Counted from the first letter of the stretch, positions 7,813 through 16,970 are shown. The stretch: DNA of 64,000 nucleotides from an uncultured Gemmiger sp. (GCA_944388175.1 CALXHR010000003.1:62001-126000); one strand, 5' to 3'. A program made the numbers and translations. The notes: a model not told the origin generated them from the sequence alone.

Positions 7813-9183
7813 TTATGGGATGCGCCGCAGGCGGCGCGCTTCCTCCAGCAGAGGGCCGCGGTCGTTGGGCACGCGGCCTTCCATCACAGCGTTCAGCAGT
7901 GCGTGCAGCGTGCGGCCGACGTCCGGCCCGGCGGGCAGGCCGGCGTCCATAAGGTCGCCGCCGTTGACGGCCAGCTGGCGCACGGTGTAGCAACCGGTGC
8001 GGGCCAGCTCGCCCATGCGTGCCGCAAAGGCCGTGACTTCGGCGCGGCGGGCGGCGACGTCCGGTGTCAGCGCGTGGGCGTCGAGGTCGGCGCATTTGAG
8101 CGCGCACAGCCGCCGCAGAAATACCGCGCCGTAGCGGTTGAGACTTTTTAAAATGGCGGCGTCGCCGGTGGGCAGCGGCGCGTCGTGGATGGCGATGAGC
8201 GCCGCCGCGCCGTCGATGAGATAGACCGGCGCTTTGAGCCGCCGCAAAATCGCGCGCGCCATGACGGCACCGCGCTGGTTGTGCCCCCGGAAATGCGCTG
8301 CGCCATCAGGGCCGACGCTGCGGCACTGCGGTTTGGCAATGTCATGTAAAAACGTGGCCCAGCACAGCACCCGCGCGCCGCGGGTGTCCTGCCCGCGCAG
8401 GTCCAGCGTCTGCACCGCCACCGCCGTGTGTTGCCACACGTCGTAGCAATGCCAGCGCCCGGGCTGGGTACAGCCCATGCAGGGCAGCACTTCCGGCACG
8501 GCGCCGCCCAGAATCTTGCCGTACTGTGCCAGGACCGCCCCTGCGCCGGGGGCCATCAGTAGGCCGTCCAGCTCTGCATAGATGCGCTCGGCACTGACGC
8601 TTTGCAGCGTCTGGCAAGCGGTCTGGGCCGCGGCGGCCGTGGCGTCGTCCAGGCGAAAGCCCAGCCGCGCCGCAAAGCGCAGCGCGCGCAGGATGCGCAG
8701 CGCGTCCTCACCAAAGCGGGCCGCAGGGTCGCCGACGCAGCGCACGACGCCCGCCGCCAGGTCGCTGCGGCCGCCGTAGAGGTCGACGACGCCCTCGCCG
8801 GGGGCGTAGGCCATGGCGTTGATGGTAAAATCGCGCCGGGCCAGGTCGTCGGCCAGCGCGCCGACAAAATGGACCTGGTCGGGGTGGCGGTGGTCGCGGT
8901 ACGCGCCGTCCTGCCGGTAGGTCGTGATCTCATACACTTTGCCGTGCAGCACCACGCCCACCGTGCCGTGCTTGACGCCGGTGAGCACCAGCTGTTGGCC
9001 GGCAAACAGGGCGCACGTTTCCTCCGGCCGGGCCGCGGTGCAGAGGTCCCAGTCGCCGGGGGTACGCCCCAGCAGGCTGTCCCGCACACAGCCGCCCACC
9101 ACGTAGGCGCTGTGGCCCGCGGCGCGCAGCGTTTGCAGCAGCCACAGGGCGTCCTGCGGCAGCCGGATGCTCTCCTGCCTCAT
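7813..9183 (-). CDS. cca: CCA-adding tRNA nucleotidyltransferase with HD domain
   Basis: Builds or repairs the 3-prime CCA end of tRNAs without a template. It has the class II nucleotidyltransferase head: VVGGCVRDSLLG (about 27-38), the metal-binding GDWDLCTAA, RRDFTINAMAY and GEDALRILRALRFAARL for nucleotide selection. A C-terminal HD domain follows (HTAVAVQTL and FLHDIAKP, about 270-300), giving 456 residues. The HD pair suggests extra phosphohydrolase activity, as in other bacterial CCA enzymes. ATG 9183 follows AAAGGGAG. Confidence 0.94.
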   Translation of the reverse strand: MRQESIRLPQDALWLLQTLRAAGHSAYVVGGCVRDSLLGRTPGDWDLCTAARPEETCALFAGQQLVLTGVKHGTVGVVLHGKVYEITTYRQDGAYRDHRHPDQVHFVGALADDLARRDFTINAMAYAPGEGVVDLYGGRSDLAAGVVRCVGDPAARFGEDALRILRALRFAARLGFRLDDATAAAAQTACQTLQSVSAERIYAELDGLLMAPGAGAVLAQYGKILGGAVPEVLPCMGCTQPGRWHCYDVWQHTAVAVQTLDLRGQDTRGARVLCWATFLHDIAKPQCRSVGPDGAAHFRGHNQRGAVMARAILRRLKAPVYLIDGAAALIAIHDAPLPTGDAAILKSLNRYGAVFLRRLCALKCADLDAHALTPDVAARRAEVTAFAARMGELARTGCYTVRQLAVNGGDLMDAGLPAGPDVGRTLHALLNAVMEGRVPNDRGPLLEEARRLRRIP

Positions 9184-9211
9184 GCGGGTCTCCCTTTCTG
9201 CGGCATGGCGG

Positions 9212-9598
9212 TCAAGCGCGGTGCCATTCCTGCGTGAGGTCGACGATGCAGGCCAGGCTGTCCCCTTCGGCCTGCAGCGCTTCGACCTTGGCGCGGGCGG
9301 TCTCGGTGTCGGTCATCCAGGTCAGGATAAAGTAATTCTCGGCCGGAACGCCGTAGTAGACCCACGCGCCGTCGGCGCGCAGCAGGTCCGGCAGGTGGTC
9401 GAGTTCGGTGTCCAGCAGGCCCTGGCCTTCCTCGCCGTAGAGCATCTCGGGCCCTACCTGCAGCGAGGTGATGACGTTGATGCTGCTGTTGATGTAGGTG
9501 TCGCGGTCGACACTTTTGTCGGTGTGTTCCCAGGCGCTGGCAAAGGCTTTGACCAGCAGTTCCCGCACTTCGAGTTTATCGTCCCCCGGTTGATACAT
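9212..9598 (-). CDS. conserved-looking hypothetical protein (128 aa)
   Basis: Not recognised. A soluble acidic protein beginning MYQPGDDKLEVRELL, with no signal peptide or membrane segment. The middle has a Gly/Leu-rich stretch (EMLYGEEGQGLLDTELDHLPDLL) and an aromatic strand (AWVYYGVPAENYFILTWM) that suggests an alpha/beta fold. ATG 9598 follows GAAGGAA; a minus-strand TATACT (plus 9634-9639) could be its -10. It lies just upstream of cca and may be co-transcribed with it. Confidence 0.6.
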   Translation of the reverse strand: MYQPGDDKLEVRELLVKAFASAWEHTDKSVDRDTYINSSINVITSLQVGPEMLYGEEGQGLLDTELDHLPDLLRADGAWVYYGVPAENYFILTWMTDTETARAKVEALQAEGDSLACIVDLTQEWHRA

Positions 9599-9695
9599 GG
9601 CAACTTTCCTTCTTTGCATAGATATTCATATACAGTATAACACAAAACCGGGGCGTTGGGTATGGTTTTTTGCAAAAACCGCGCCGCCGCCACGC

Positions 9696-9738
9696 AAAAC
9701 GCCCCGCCCCGGGGCCGGTTTGACCCTGGGGCGGGGCG
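9696..9738 (-). terminator. intrinsic terminator after the small membrane protein gene
   Basis: On the minus strand an 11-bp perfect stem (plus CGCCCCGCCCC 9700-9710 with GGGGCGGGGCG 9728-9738) is followed by a short T run (plus A residues 9696-9699). It closes the opp-side transcript coming from higher coordinates. Confidence 0.85.
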
Positions 9739-9763
9739 CGTTTGTGCAGAGGGGCTGCCCGCC

Positions 9764-9973
9764 TTAAAAATGCCGGAAGAAGAAGAAATACAGCACCAGC
9801 CCAAACACCGCGAACATCAGCAGCAGCGCCGGGATGAACACGATCAGCGCGGCCAGGATCATGGCCAGGCGGTCGTTTTTCTCCAGCGGGGTTTCTTTCA
9901 ACGTCTCTTCAAAGCGCTGTTCGGCCTGTTTATGGTTTGTCAGCACACGTTTGAGTTTTTTCTGAAAGAACAT
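9764..9973 (-). CDS. small single-span membrane protein (69 aa)
   Basis: Not recognised by name. The first 36 residues are charged and helical (KKLKRVLTNHKQAEQRFEETL), then one strong membrane segment runs from about 38 to 66 and ends in an unusual FFFFRHF tail. The ATG at 9973 follows GAAAGGA. It starts 34 bases after the oppF stop and is followed by a terminator, so it is probably the last gene of the opp operon. A role with the transporter is only inferred from position. Confidence 0.65.
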   Translation of the reverse strand: MFFQKKLKRVLTNHKQAEQRFEETLKETPLEKNDRLAMILAALIVFIPALLLMFAVFGLVLYFFFFRHF

Positions 9974-10007
9974 GGCGGGGTTCCTTTCTTCTGGCGGGGG
10001 CGGGCGT

Positions 10008-11048
10008 TTACCCGATCACTTCGCCGGTGGGGACGTTGTTCTCATGCAGGGGGAAATGGCAGGCAACCCAGTGGCCGTCGCTCAGCTCGCGCCACTCGGG
10101 CACTTCGTGCTTACATTTCTCCTGGCAGTAGCGGCAGCGGGTGTGGAACTTGCAGCCCTCGGGCGGGTTGACCGGGCTGGGGATATCGCCTTCCAGCAGG
10201 ATGCGCTCGCGGCCGCCGTCCTCCTCGGTCGTGGGGATGGCGGAGAGCAGGGCCTCGGTGTAGGGGTGCAGCGTATCGCTGAACAGTTCCTCGGCGTCGG
10301 CCAGCTCAACCAGATTGCCCAGGTACATGACGGCGATGCGGTCGCTGATGTACTTGACAACGCTGAGGTCGTGGGTGATGAAGAGGTAGGTCAGGCCCGC
10401 TTTGGCTTTGAGGTCCGACAGCAGGTTCAAAATCTGCGACTGGATGGAGACGTCCAGCGCCGAGACCGCTTCGTCGCAGACGACAAAGCGCGGGCGCAGC
10501 GCCAGGCTGCGCGCGATGCCGATGCGCTGCCGCTGCCCACCCGAGAACTGGTGCGGGTAGCGGTTGAACATATAGGTGGCAAGGCCGCATTCCTCCATGA
10601 CCTGGAAGATATATTCCTTCATGGCGGGGTCGTTTTTCTTAAAGATGCCGTGCGAGGTCAGGCCCTCGCCGATGATCTGGCCCACCGTCATGCGCGGGTT
10701 CAGCGAGGAGTACGGGTCCTGGAAGATCAGCTGCAGGTCTTTGCGCAGCACGCGCATCTGCTCTGCGTTTTGCTGCTTCAGGTCGATGGCCTGGCCGTCC
10801 TTGTGGTAGATGATGTCGCCGTGGGTCTGCGGGTAGAGCTGCAAAATGGTGCGGCCCAGCGTCGATTTGCCGCAGCCAGACTCGCCCACCAGGCCCAGCG
10901 TCTCGCCCTCGTAAATTTCCAGCGTGATGCCGTCGTTGGCGCGCACATAGCGCTGCTTTTCGCGCAGTTTGGTCTTTTTGACCGGGAAGTACTGTTTGAC
11001 GTCGCGCACTTCCAGCAGGACCTTGCGGCCGTTTTGATCATTTTTCAT
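10008..11048 (-). CDS. oppF: oligopeptide ABC transporter ATP-binding protein
   Basis: One of the two ATPases that power peptide import. It carries Walker A GESGCGKST (about 55-63), the Q-loop region FQDPYSSLNP, the signature SGGQRQRIGIARSLAL, Walker B FVVCDEAVSALD and the H-loop ITHDLSVV. The C-terminal extension has the Cys-rich oligopeptide/dipeptide-transporter stretch GCKFHTRCRYCQEKCKHEVPEW, a likely metal-cluster site in OppD/OppF/DppD-type proteins. It overlaps the oppD end by 11 bases, which implies coupled translation. The name oppF rather than dppF is a family choice; substrates are not shown by sequence. Confidence 0.93.
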   Translation of the reverse strand: MKNDQNGRKVLLEVRDVKQYFPVKKTKLREKQRYVRANDGITLEIYEGETLGLVGESGCGKSTLGRTILQLYPQTHGDIIYHKDGQAIDLKQQNAEQMRVLRKDLQLIFQDPYSSLNPRMTVGQIIGEGLTSHGIFKKNDPAMKEYIFQVMEECGLATYMFNRYPHQFSGGQRQRIGIARSLALRPRFVVCDEAVSALDVSIQSQILNLLSDLKAKAGLTYLFITHDLSVVKYISDRIAVMYLGNLVELADAEELFSDTLHPYTEALLSAIPTTEEDGGRERILLEGDIPSPVNPPEGCKFHTRCRYCQEKCKHEVPEWRELSDGHWVACHFPLHENNVPTGEVIG

Positions 11049-12033
11049 TTTGCTGTCTCACCGCCTTTTCCGCATAGAAGCAACGTACCAGATGGTTGGG
11101 GCCGACCTCCTGCAGGGGCGGCTCTTCCGCAAGGCATTTCTGGGTGCAGTACTTGCAGCGGGGCGCAAACTTGCAGCCCTTGGGCAGGTACAGGGGGTTG
11201 GGCACCGCGCCGGGGATGGCGTCGAGCTTTTTGCCCTTGGGGGTGTTGAGCCGCGGGATGGAGATCATCAACCCCTCGGTATAGGGGTGCGAGTAGACCG
11301 ACTTGTGGAAAATTTCCTTCGCGTCGGCTTTCTCGACGATCTGGCCGCAGTACATGACGGCGACCTCGTCGGCCATCTCATGGATGACGCCCAGGTCGTG
11401 GGTGATGAAGAGGATCGAAGTGCCGGTCTGGCGCTTGAGATCGTTCATCAGCTTGAGGATCTGCGCCTGGATGGTCACGTCCAGCGCGGTGGTGGGCTCG
11501 TCGGCGATCAGCAGCTTGGGCTTGCAGGCCAGCGCCATGGCGATCATGACGCGCTGGCGCATACCGCCCGAAAGCTGGAACGGGTACTGCTTGGCCACGC
11601 GCTCGGGGTTGGGGATCTTGACGTCGGCCAGCAGTTCGGCCGCTTTGGCGCGGGCCTGCTGTTTGGTCATGTTCTGGTGGATCTGCAGCACCTCGCCGAT
11701 CTGACGCTCGACGGTGAACACCGGGTTGAGCGAGGTCATCGGCTCCTGAAAGATAACCGAAATCTCGTTGCCGCGGATGTGGTACATCTCTTTTTCGGTG
11801 CAGTGGAGGATATCGCGGCCGTCAAAGGTCACGCTGCCGCTGTCGATCCAGCCGTTGCCGTCCAGCAGCTTGATGATGCTCATGGCAGAGACGCTCTTGC
11901 CGGAGCCGGACTCGCCGACGATGCCCAGCGTCTTGCCTGCTTCCAGCGAGTAGGTGACGTCGTTGACCGCCTTGACGATGCCCTTTTTGGTCTTGAAATA
12001 GGTGTGAAGATTCTTCACTTCCAGCAAACTCAT
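11038..12033 (-). CDS. oppD: oligopeptide ABC transporter ATP-binding protein
   Basis: Partner ATPase to OppF, 331 residues. It has Walker A GESGSGKS, the FQEPMTSLNP block, signature LSGGMRQRVMIAMAL, Walker B LIADEPTTALDV and the H-loop ITHDLGVI. The C-terminal GCKFAPRCKYCTQKCLAEEPP is again the Cys-bearing transporter extension. ATG 12033 was chosen over longer readings because AGGAGAGG sits just upstream, inside the last codons of oppC; seven bases separate it from the oppC stop. Confidence 0.94.
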   Translation of the reverse strand: MSLLEVKNLHTYFKTKKGIVKAVNDVTYSLEAGKTLGIVGESGSGKSVSAMSIIKLLDGNGWIDSGSVTFDGRDILHCTEKEMYHIRGNEISVIFQEPMTSLNPVFTVERQIGEVLQIHQNMTKQQARAKAAELLADVKIPNPERVAKQYPFQLSGGMRQRVMIAMALACKPKLLIADEPTTALDVTIQAQILKLMNDLKRQTGTSILFITHDLGVIHEMADEVAVMYCGQIVEKADAKEIFHKSVYSHPYTEGLMISIPRLNTPKGKKLDAIPGAVPNPLYLPKGCKFAPRCKYCTQKCLAEEPPLQEVGPNHLVRCFYAEKAVRQQNEK

Positions 12034-12040
12034 ACGTCGA

Positions 12041-13858
12041 TCACCTCTCCTTCGATTTCGGGTCGATAGCGTCGCGCAGGCCGTCGCCCACACAGTTGAT
12101 GCTGATGGTGCAGACGCCGAACGCGATGGCCGGGAACAGCCAGCGCCACCAGTAATTCTCGATGACCTGGCCGTTCTGCGCGCCGTTGAGCATGTTGCCC
12201 CAGGTGGCGTTGGGCTCGGTGACGCCGAAGCCGATGAAGGACAGCGACGATTCCGTCAGCATACAGGTGGCAAAGTCCAGCGTGGCGTTGACGATGATGA
12301 CGGTGATGATGTTGGGCAGGATGTGGCGCAGGATGATGCCGAACTCCTTGACGCCCAGCGCCTTGGCGGCGGTGACGAACTCCTGCTCACGCTCGGCCAG
12401 GACGCTGCCGCGCACCAGGCGGGCGATGCCCGGCCAGGACAGCAGGCCCAGGATGAACATGATGAGGATGATGCGCTGCAGCTCGCTAATGCTGTTACCC
12501 AAAATGCTGGACAAAATGATACAGAACGGCAGGAACGGGATGGATGAGACAATCTCGGTCAGACGCATGAGCAGGTTGTCGATCTTGCCGCCCTTATAGC
12601 CCGAGATACCGCCCACCAGCACGCCGATGAAGGTGGAGATGATGACGGCGATAAAACCGACGGTCATCGTCATGCGGCCGCCCAGCAGCAGGCGGCGGAA
12701 CACGTCGCGGCCCAGCTGGTCGGTGCCCATCAGGTAGCCGTCCAGGCCCCAGCTCTCGGCGTTGCCGTTCTCGTCGATGGCATAGCTGCCGAAGTAGTTG
12801 GTAAAGACGTCGGTCACACCGGTCATTTTGGGGGCGTTGGTCTGGCCAAAGTTGTTGTTGCCCCAGCTGGTCACGGTGCCGTCGTCCAGAATGGCGGTGT
12901 AGTGGTAACGGCCGCCCTCAATATCGACGACATGGCCCTGGATTTCCTCGGGCACGTTCATGGAACCGTAGACGTTGTTGCCCCAGGTGTACACCTGGCC
13001 GTCGGCGGTCAGCGCGGCGGCGCTCTCGTCCGAGAGGGCGATGTCGACGGTGTTGCCCTGTACTTCCTCCGGCACATTGGTGTAGGCCGAAGGCTTGTTG
13101 GACAGCGGCTCGACGCGGCCGTCGTTGGTCAGGGCGATGACGATGTTGGGGTTATCCTCAAACTGGGCGATGTTGCCCTGTACGCCTTCGGGGAAATAGA
13201 TGCTGAGCAGATACGAGCTGCCCCAGTTGTACAGGCGGCCGTTCTCGGTCAGCGCCAGCGAGAACTGGTGCCCGGCCGAAATCTGCTTGATGGGCTGGCG
13301 GCTGACTTCCAGCTCGACGGGGATGGACGTCAGGCCCATGCGGTCGTTGCCCCAGGTGAAAATCTGCCCCTCGGCGTTGACGGCCAGCACATGGTCGTAG
13401 CCGGCCGAAATCTGGGTCAAGGGGCCCATCTCGCTGGCGGCGGGGATGCTTTTGAGTTTCTCGGTGGGGAACGTGCCCCACTCATACACGTTGCCGTCCT
13501 TGTCCAGCCCTACCGAGAAGGTGCTGCCCACGGAAAGCGCCTGGACGTTGCCCTGCAGCGAGTCGGGAACCTTCAGCAAACCAAAGCCGGGGGCGGCGTT
13601 GGCCTGGGTCACGTCCTGGTAGTTGAGTTCGATCGGGAAAAAGAAGGGAAGGATCATGCAGCACAGGAAGATGACGACGAACAGGCACAGGCCGACCACC
13701 GCGATCTTGTCTTTGATAAAGCTGGTCACCACCATGCGCAGGGGGCTTTGCATCAATTCTTCGTCCTGTTCCTCCTGGGGCATGCCGCCCATAAACATGC
13801 GCTCGGCTGCCGCGGCCGCGGTAGATTTCCTGCCGGCGTCTTTCTGTTTTTTGGCCAT
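12041..13858 (-). CDS. oppC: oligopeptide ABC transporter permease OppC with inserted seven-repeat RCC1-like beta-propeller
   Basis: The C-terminal part (about 376-605) is an ordinary OppC permease: GTDQLGRDVFRRLLLGG, several membrane segments and the EAA-type loop AKALGVKEFGIILRHILPN that contacts the ATPases. The N-terminus is the usual cytoplasmic tail and first membrane segment (51-73). Between them lies an extra domain of about 270 residues (about 100-372, bases 12740-13561). It consists of seven repeats of about 40 residues, starting near 105, 147, 190, 230, 271, 310 and 348, with the pattern I-x-x-G-x-x-H-x-x-A-L-x-x-D-G-x-V-x-x-W-G. These are RCC1-type repeats, and seven is the count for a closed propeller, as in RCC1 and BLIP-II. 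Topology puts it outside the membrane, where OppA docks. Normal OppC is about 300 residues; this is 605. ATG 13858 follows AAGGAGG. Confidence 0.93.
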   Translation of the reverse strand: MAKKQKDAGRKSTAAAAAERMFMGGMPQEEQDEELMQSPLRMVVTSFIKDKIAVVGLCLFVVIFLCCMILPFFFPIELNYQDVTQANAAPGFGLLKVPDSLQGNVQALSVGSTFSVGLDKDGNVYEWGTFPTEKLKSIPAASEMGPLTQISAGYDHVLAVNAEGQIFTWGNDRMGLTSIPVELEVSRQPIKQISAGHQFSLALTENGRLYNWGSSYLLSIYFPEGVQGNIAQFEDNPNIVIALTNDGRVEPLSNKPSAYTNVPEEVQGNTVDIALSDESAAALTADGQVYTWGNNVYGSMNVPEEIQGHVVDIEGGRYHYTAILDDGTVTSWGNNNFGQTNAPKMTGVTDVFTNYFGSYAIDENGNAESWGLDGYLMGTDQLGRDVFRRLLLGGRMTMTVGFIAVIISTFIGVLVGGISGYKGGKIDNLLMRLTEIVSSIPFLPFCIILSSILGNSISELQRIILIMFILGLLSWPGIARLVRGSVLAEREQEFVTAAKALGVKEFGIILRHILPNIITVIIVNATLDFATCMLTESSLSFIGFGVTEPNATWGNMLNGAQNGQVIENYWWRWLFPAIAFGVCTISINCVGDGLRDAIDPKSKER

Positions 13859-13873
13859 AGTCAGGGAACCTCC

Positions 13874-14866
13874 TTAGTTTTCGAGCCGGACCCGCGGGTC
13901 GACGATGGTGTAAGCGATATCCATGATGACGTTGCCGGCCAGCGCCAGAATGACGTAGAACATCTGCATCGTCAAGACGATGGAGAAGTCACGCTGCATC
14001 AGGCCGTCGATGAGCATCTTGCCCAGGCCGGGCCAGAGAAAGACGCTTTCGATAACGACCGAGCCGCCGAACAGCGCCACGACCCACGCCGTCGCGATGG
14101 TGACGATGGGGATAAGCGCGTTGCGGAACGCATGGACGTAGATGACGGTCTTTTCTTTGAGGCCTTTGGCGCGGGCGGTCTTGATATAATCCATGCGCAG
14201 CACGTCGATCATCTCGGCGCGGACATAGCGCGTGATGCTGCCGATGCCCGAGATGGACATGACGATGGCCGGCAGCGCCATGTGCCACGCGGTATCTAAG
14301 AACATTTCAAACCCGTTGCCCGAAAAGCCCGGCGACCGCACGCCGCTGATGGGGAAGATGGGAATTTTGACCGCGAAGGCGAAGATCAGCAACAGGGCGA
14401 TGATGAAGCTGGGCAGGCTGTAGCCCACGATGGTGATGACCTGGATGAATTTGTCGAACACGCCGTTTTTGCGCACGGCGGTGGCGATGCCCAGCGGGAT
14501 GGAGATGGCGAACACCACCAGCATCGATACGGCGTTGAGCATCAGCGTGTTGAGCATCGGGGTGCCGATGACCTCGATGACGTCGCGCTTATACTGGGTC
14601 GAGTACCCGAAGTTGCCGGTAAGCATGTTGCCGATCCAGATGAAATACTGCACCACCAGCGGCTTGTCGAGGCCGAGCTGTAAATAGGTGCGGTCGTACA
14701 ATGCCTGGTAGGCGTCCGGCTTCATGCTCTGGCTCACATCGCCCAGCATCATGCGCACGGGGTCGCCCGGCATGGACTTGTAGATGAAAAACATCAAGAT
14801 CGAGATGATGAAAAATACGAATACGATATAGACAAGACGCCGTACCAGGTACCTGCCTTTGCCCAT
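13874..14866 (-). CDS. oppB: oligopeptide ABC transporter permease
   Basis: First permease subunit, 330 residues, with a membrane segment at the start (LVYIVFVFFIISILMFFI), the OppB motif SMPGDPVRMMLG, the block YFIWIGNMLTGNFGYS, and the EAA-type loop TARAKGLKEKTVIYVHAFRNALIPI near 220-245. ATG 14866 is preferred because GGGGGG lies about eight bases upstream; the in-frame ATG at 14881 has its AGGAA too close. It is followed 15 bases later by oppC. It lacks any inserted domain, unlike its partner. Confidence 0.93.
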   Translation of the reverse strand: MGKGRYLVRRLVYIVFVFFIISILMFFIYKSMPGDPVRMMLGDVSQSMKPDAYQALYDRTYLQLGLDKPLVVQYFIWIGNMLTGNFGYSTQYKRDVIEVIGTPMLNTLMLNAVSMLVVFAISIPLGIATAVRKNGVFDKFIQVITIVGYSLPSFIIALLLIFAFAVKIPIFPISGVRSPGFSGNGFEMFLDTAWHMALPAIVMSISGIGSITRYVRAEMIDVLRMDYIKTARAKGLKEKTVIYVHAFRNALIPIVTIATAWVVALFGGSVVIESVFLWPGLGKMLIDGLMQRDFSIVLTMQMFYVILALAGNVIMDIAYTIVDPRVRLEN

Positions 14867-14943
14867 TCGGTATCCCCCCATTTCCTGTGATTGGTGCCCG
14901 CGGGGGTGTGCCGCGGTTCAGTGCTTTAAAACGATGGTGCCTT

Positions 14944-14982
14944 AAAAAATCCGGCGGCCCCTCGGCAAAGGGGAACCGCCGG
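14944..14982 (-). terminator. terminator-like hairpin between oppA and oppB
   Basis: On the minus strand a GC-rich stem with outer arms CCGGCGG (plus 14976-14982 with 14951-14957) and inner arms CCCCT/AGGGG is followed by a run of T (plus A residues 14944-14949). It lies in the 184-base gap after oppA. Such a hairpin normally stops most transcripts, leaving more binding protein than permease. Confidence 0.85.
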
Positions 14983-15050
14983 AACCCTAGTTCGTTATGC
15001 CGTTGGCGTCACGCCGCCGGCTTGCGAGCGGGTGCGGCCCCGGGGCCGGG

Positions 15051-16970
15051 TCATTCAGAGACCCAGGCGTCCAGAAGCGCGCGCTCCCAACCCCAAATCG
15101 CGGTGGCTTCCCAGCCATGCAGCTTGGTGGAGTAGAAGTCGAAGTACTCATCAGAGTACAGGGGGATGTCGGGCATCTTCTCGTTCCAGACCTTGATGTA
15201 GTTACGCCAGGCTTCCATCCAGGCCTCGGTATCCTCGTAGGGGATGTTCTTCATGGCGCCGGAGGCGTCGGCCAGCTCCTGGTCGACGATCCAGTTGGAG
15301 TTGTAGCCCGCACGCATCCACATCTCGTCGGTGGAGTAGTAGTACCACGGGGAGTTGGCGGTGGCGAAGCCGGTGGCCAGATTGTACATGTTGTAGGTGG
15401 TCTCGCCGGCGTGGTTGATGCAGTCCTGCAGGGTGGCAAAGTCGGTGGTGGTCGCCTTCAGCTCCATGCCGGCCTCGGCCATGTTGGTGGGCAGCATGGT
15501 GGCCAGCAGGTCAGAGACGGGGTTGCCCTCGGAGTTGCACCAGGTGATGACCAGCGGCTGCAGCGTGCCGTCAACATCCTTGTAGCGGGTGCCGGTGCCG
15601 GAGTAGGGGGTACCGTCGGCGTTCAGGTTCCAGCCGTCGGCTTCCAGCAGTTCTTTGGCGGTGTCGACGTTGACTTCATAGCTGTTCAGGTTTTCAGCCA
15701 GCCAGTCGGCGTTCTCGGTGTACTCGACCTGGGCCAGGCCGTAGGCGGCGTTGACGACCGCGGCGTAACCGCCGGAGTACTGGCGCGCGAACTCGTTACG
15801 GTCCAGGCAGTAGGCAATGGCCTGGCGGACGGCGGCGCTGTCGGTGGGGAAGACGCTGCAGTCGAACTGGATCTTGCCGTAGCCGTTGCGGTAGTAGGTG
15901 GTGTCGGCGGCAATGCCCTCCTCGACAAGGTCGAGGCCGGCGTTGATGGTGTCCGCGCCGCTGGACTGGAACAGCAGGTCGACGGAACCGGCTTCCAGCT
16001 CGTTGACCATCGTGTCGCTGGAGACAGTGCGGACGACCAGCGTCTCGATGACGGGCTTAACACCGCGGTAGTCGCCGTTGTACTTGGGGTTGACCTTCAG
16101 GGTCGCCTCCTGGGCGGCCTCGTCAAAGCCGGCGAACAGGTAGGGGCCGCAGGTGACCTGCGGGTTGTAGCGGTAGCCGGTGTCGATGTTGTTGATGGTC
16201 TCTTCCAGCAGTTCGGAGGTGAAGTCGCCGGTGATGCGGGCGCCGTTCTCGGTGTCCTCGACGTCGCAGCCCGGGGCGATGACGGCCATCGGGCGGGGAC
16301 GGGCAATGGCGTAGGAGATATCGTAGTGGTAGGGCAGTTCCTCGGCCTTGACGGTGAGCGAGAAGGTCATATCGTCGATGAGGTGCACGCCGGCAAAGGT
16401 GTCGGTGGCGCCCTCGTTGTATTCTTCATAGCCGACGTAGACGTTCATGTTGGCGCCGGGGTAGCCGATCTCGATCATCGTGGGGCTGTTCTCGAGCAGC
16501 ATCGCAAAGACGTAGTCCTTGGCGGTGATGGGGCTGCCGTCGCTCCACACCAGGCCGTCGTTGATGGTCATGGTGTAGGTCTTGGAGCCGTCCTCGTTGT
16601 CGGTCTCCTCGTGGGAAGCCAGGACGGTGTCGTTGTAGGCGAACTCGCCTTCCTTGGTGTAGACGACCGTGTCGCCGCCATGGATCAGGTCATACATGGC
16701 GTAGTTGGTCGCCGAGTTCGAGAAAGCAGTGTCGTAGAACTCGTTGATGACCTGGGTGGTCGAGCCGATGACCAGCTGGCCGGAGGGCTCAGTGGGGCGG
16801 GTGCTGGTTTCCTCAGCGGCAGCCTCCTCCGAGGTCGCCGCTTCCGTGGAGGAAGCAGACGAATCCGCCGCAGCGTCGTTGGTGACCGTCTCCTGGCCGC
16901 CGCAGGCCGCCAGCGAGACCGCCATGGTCCCCGCCAGCAGCAGGGACGCGATCTTGGTTGCGTTCTTCAT
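15051..16970 (-). CDS. oppA: oligopeptide-binding lipoprotein (ABC transporter substrate-binding protein)
   Basis: Extracellular family 5 solute-binding protein that captures peptides and delivers them to OppBC. The first 23 residues are a lipoprotein signal ending in the lipobox LAAC with Cys23, followed by a low-complexity Ser/Ala/Glu linker to about residue 57. The mature domain shows typical marks: NDGLVWSDGSPITAKDYVFAMLL (about 137-160), VAGF-like FAGFDEAAQEATLKVNPKYNGDY and AVRQAIAYCLDRNEFARQY near 385. At 639 residues it is a little longer than most OppA proteins. It is the promoter-proximal and probably most expressed gene of the operon. Confidence 0.94.
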   Translation of the reverse strand: MKNATKIASLLLAGTMAVSLAACGGQETVTNDAAADSSASSTEAATSEEAAAEETSTRPTEPSGQLVIGSTTQVINEFYDTAFSNSATNYAMYDLIHGGDTVVYTKEGEFAYNDTVLASHEETDNEDGSKTYTMTINDGLVWSDGSPITAKDYVFAMLLENSPTMIEIGYPGANMNVYVGYEEYNEGATDTFAGVHLIDDMTFSLTVKAEELPYHYDISYAIARPRPMAVIAPGCDVEDTENGARITGDFTSELLEETINNIDTGYRYNPQVTCGPYLFAGFDEAAQEATLKVNPKYNGDYRGVKPVIETLVVRTVSSDTMVNELEAGSVDLLFQSSGADTINAGLDLVEEGIAADTTYYRNGYGKIQFDCSVFPTDSAAVRQAIAYCLDRNEFARQYSGGYAAVVNAAYGLAQVEYTENADWLAENLNSYEVNVDTAKELLEADGWNLNADGTPYSGTGTRYKDVDGTLQPLVITWCNSEGNPVSDLLATMLPTNMAEAGMELKATTTDFATLQDCINHAGETTYNMYNLATGFATANSPWYYYSTDEMWMRAGYNSNWIVDQELADASGAMKNIPYEDTEAWMEAWRNYIKVWNEKMPDIPLYSDEYFDFYSTKLHGWEATAIWGWERALLDAWVSE

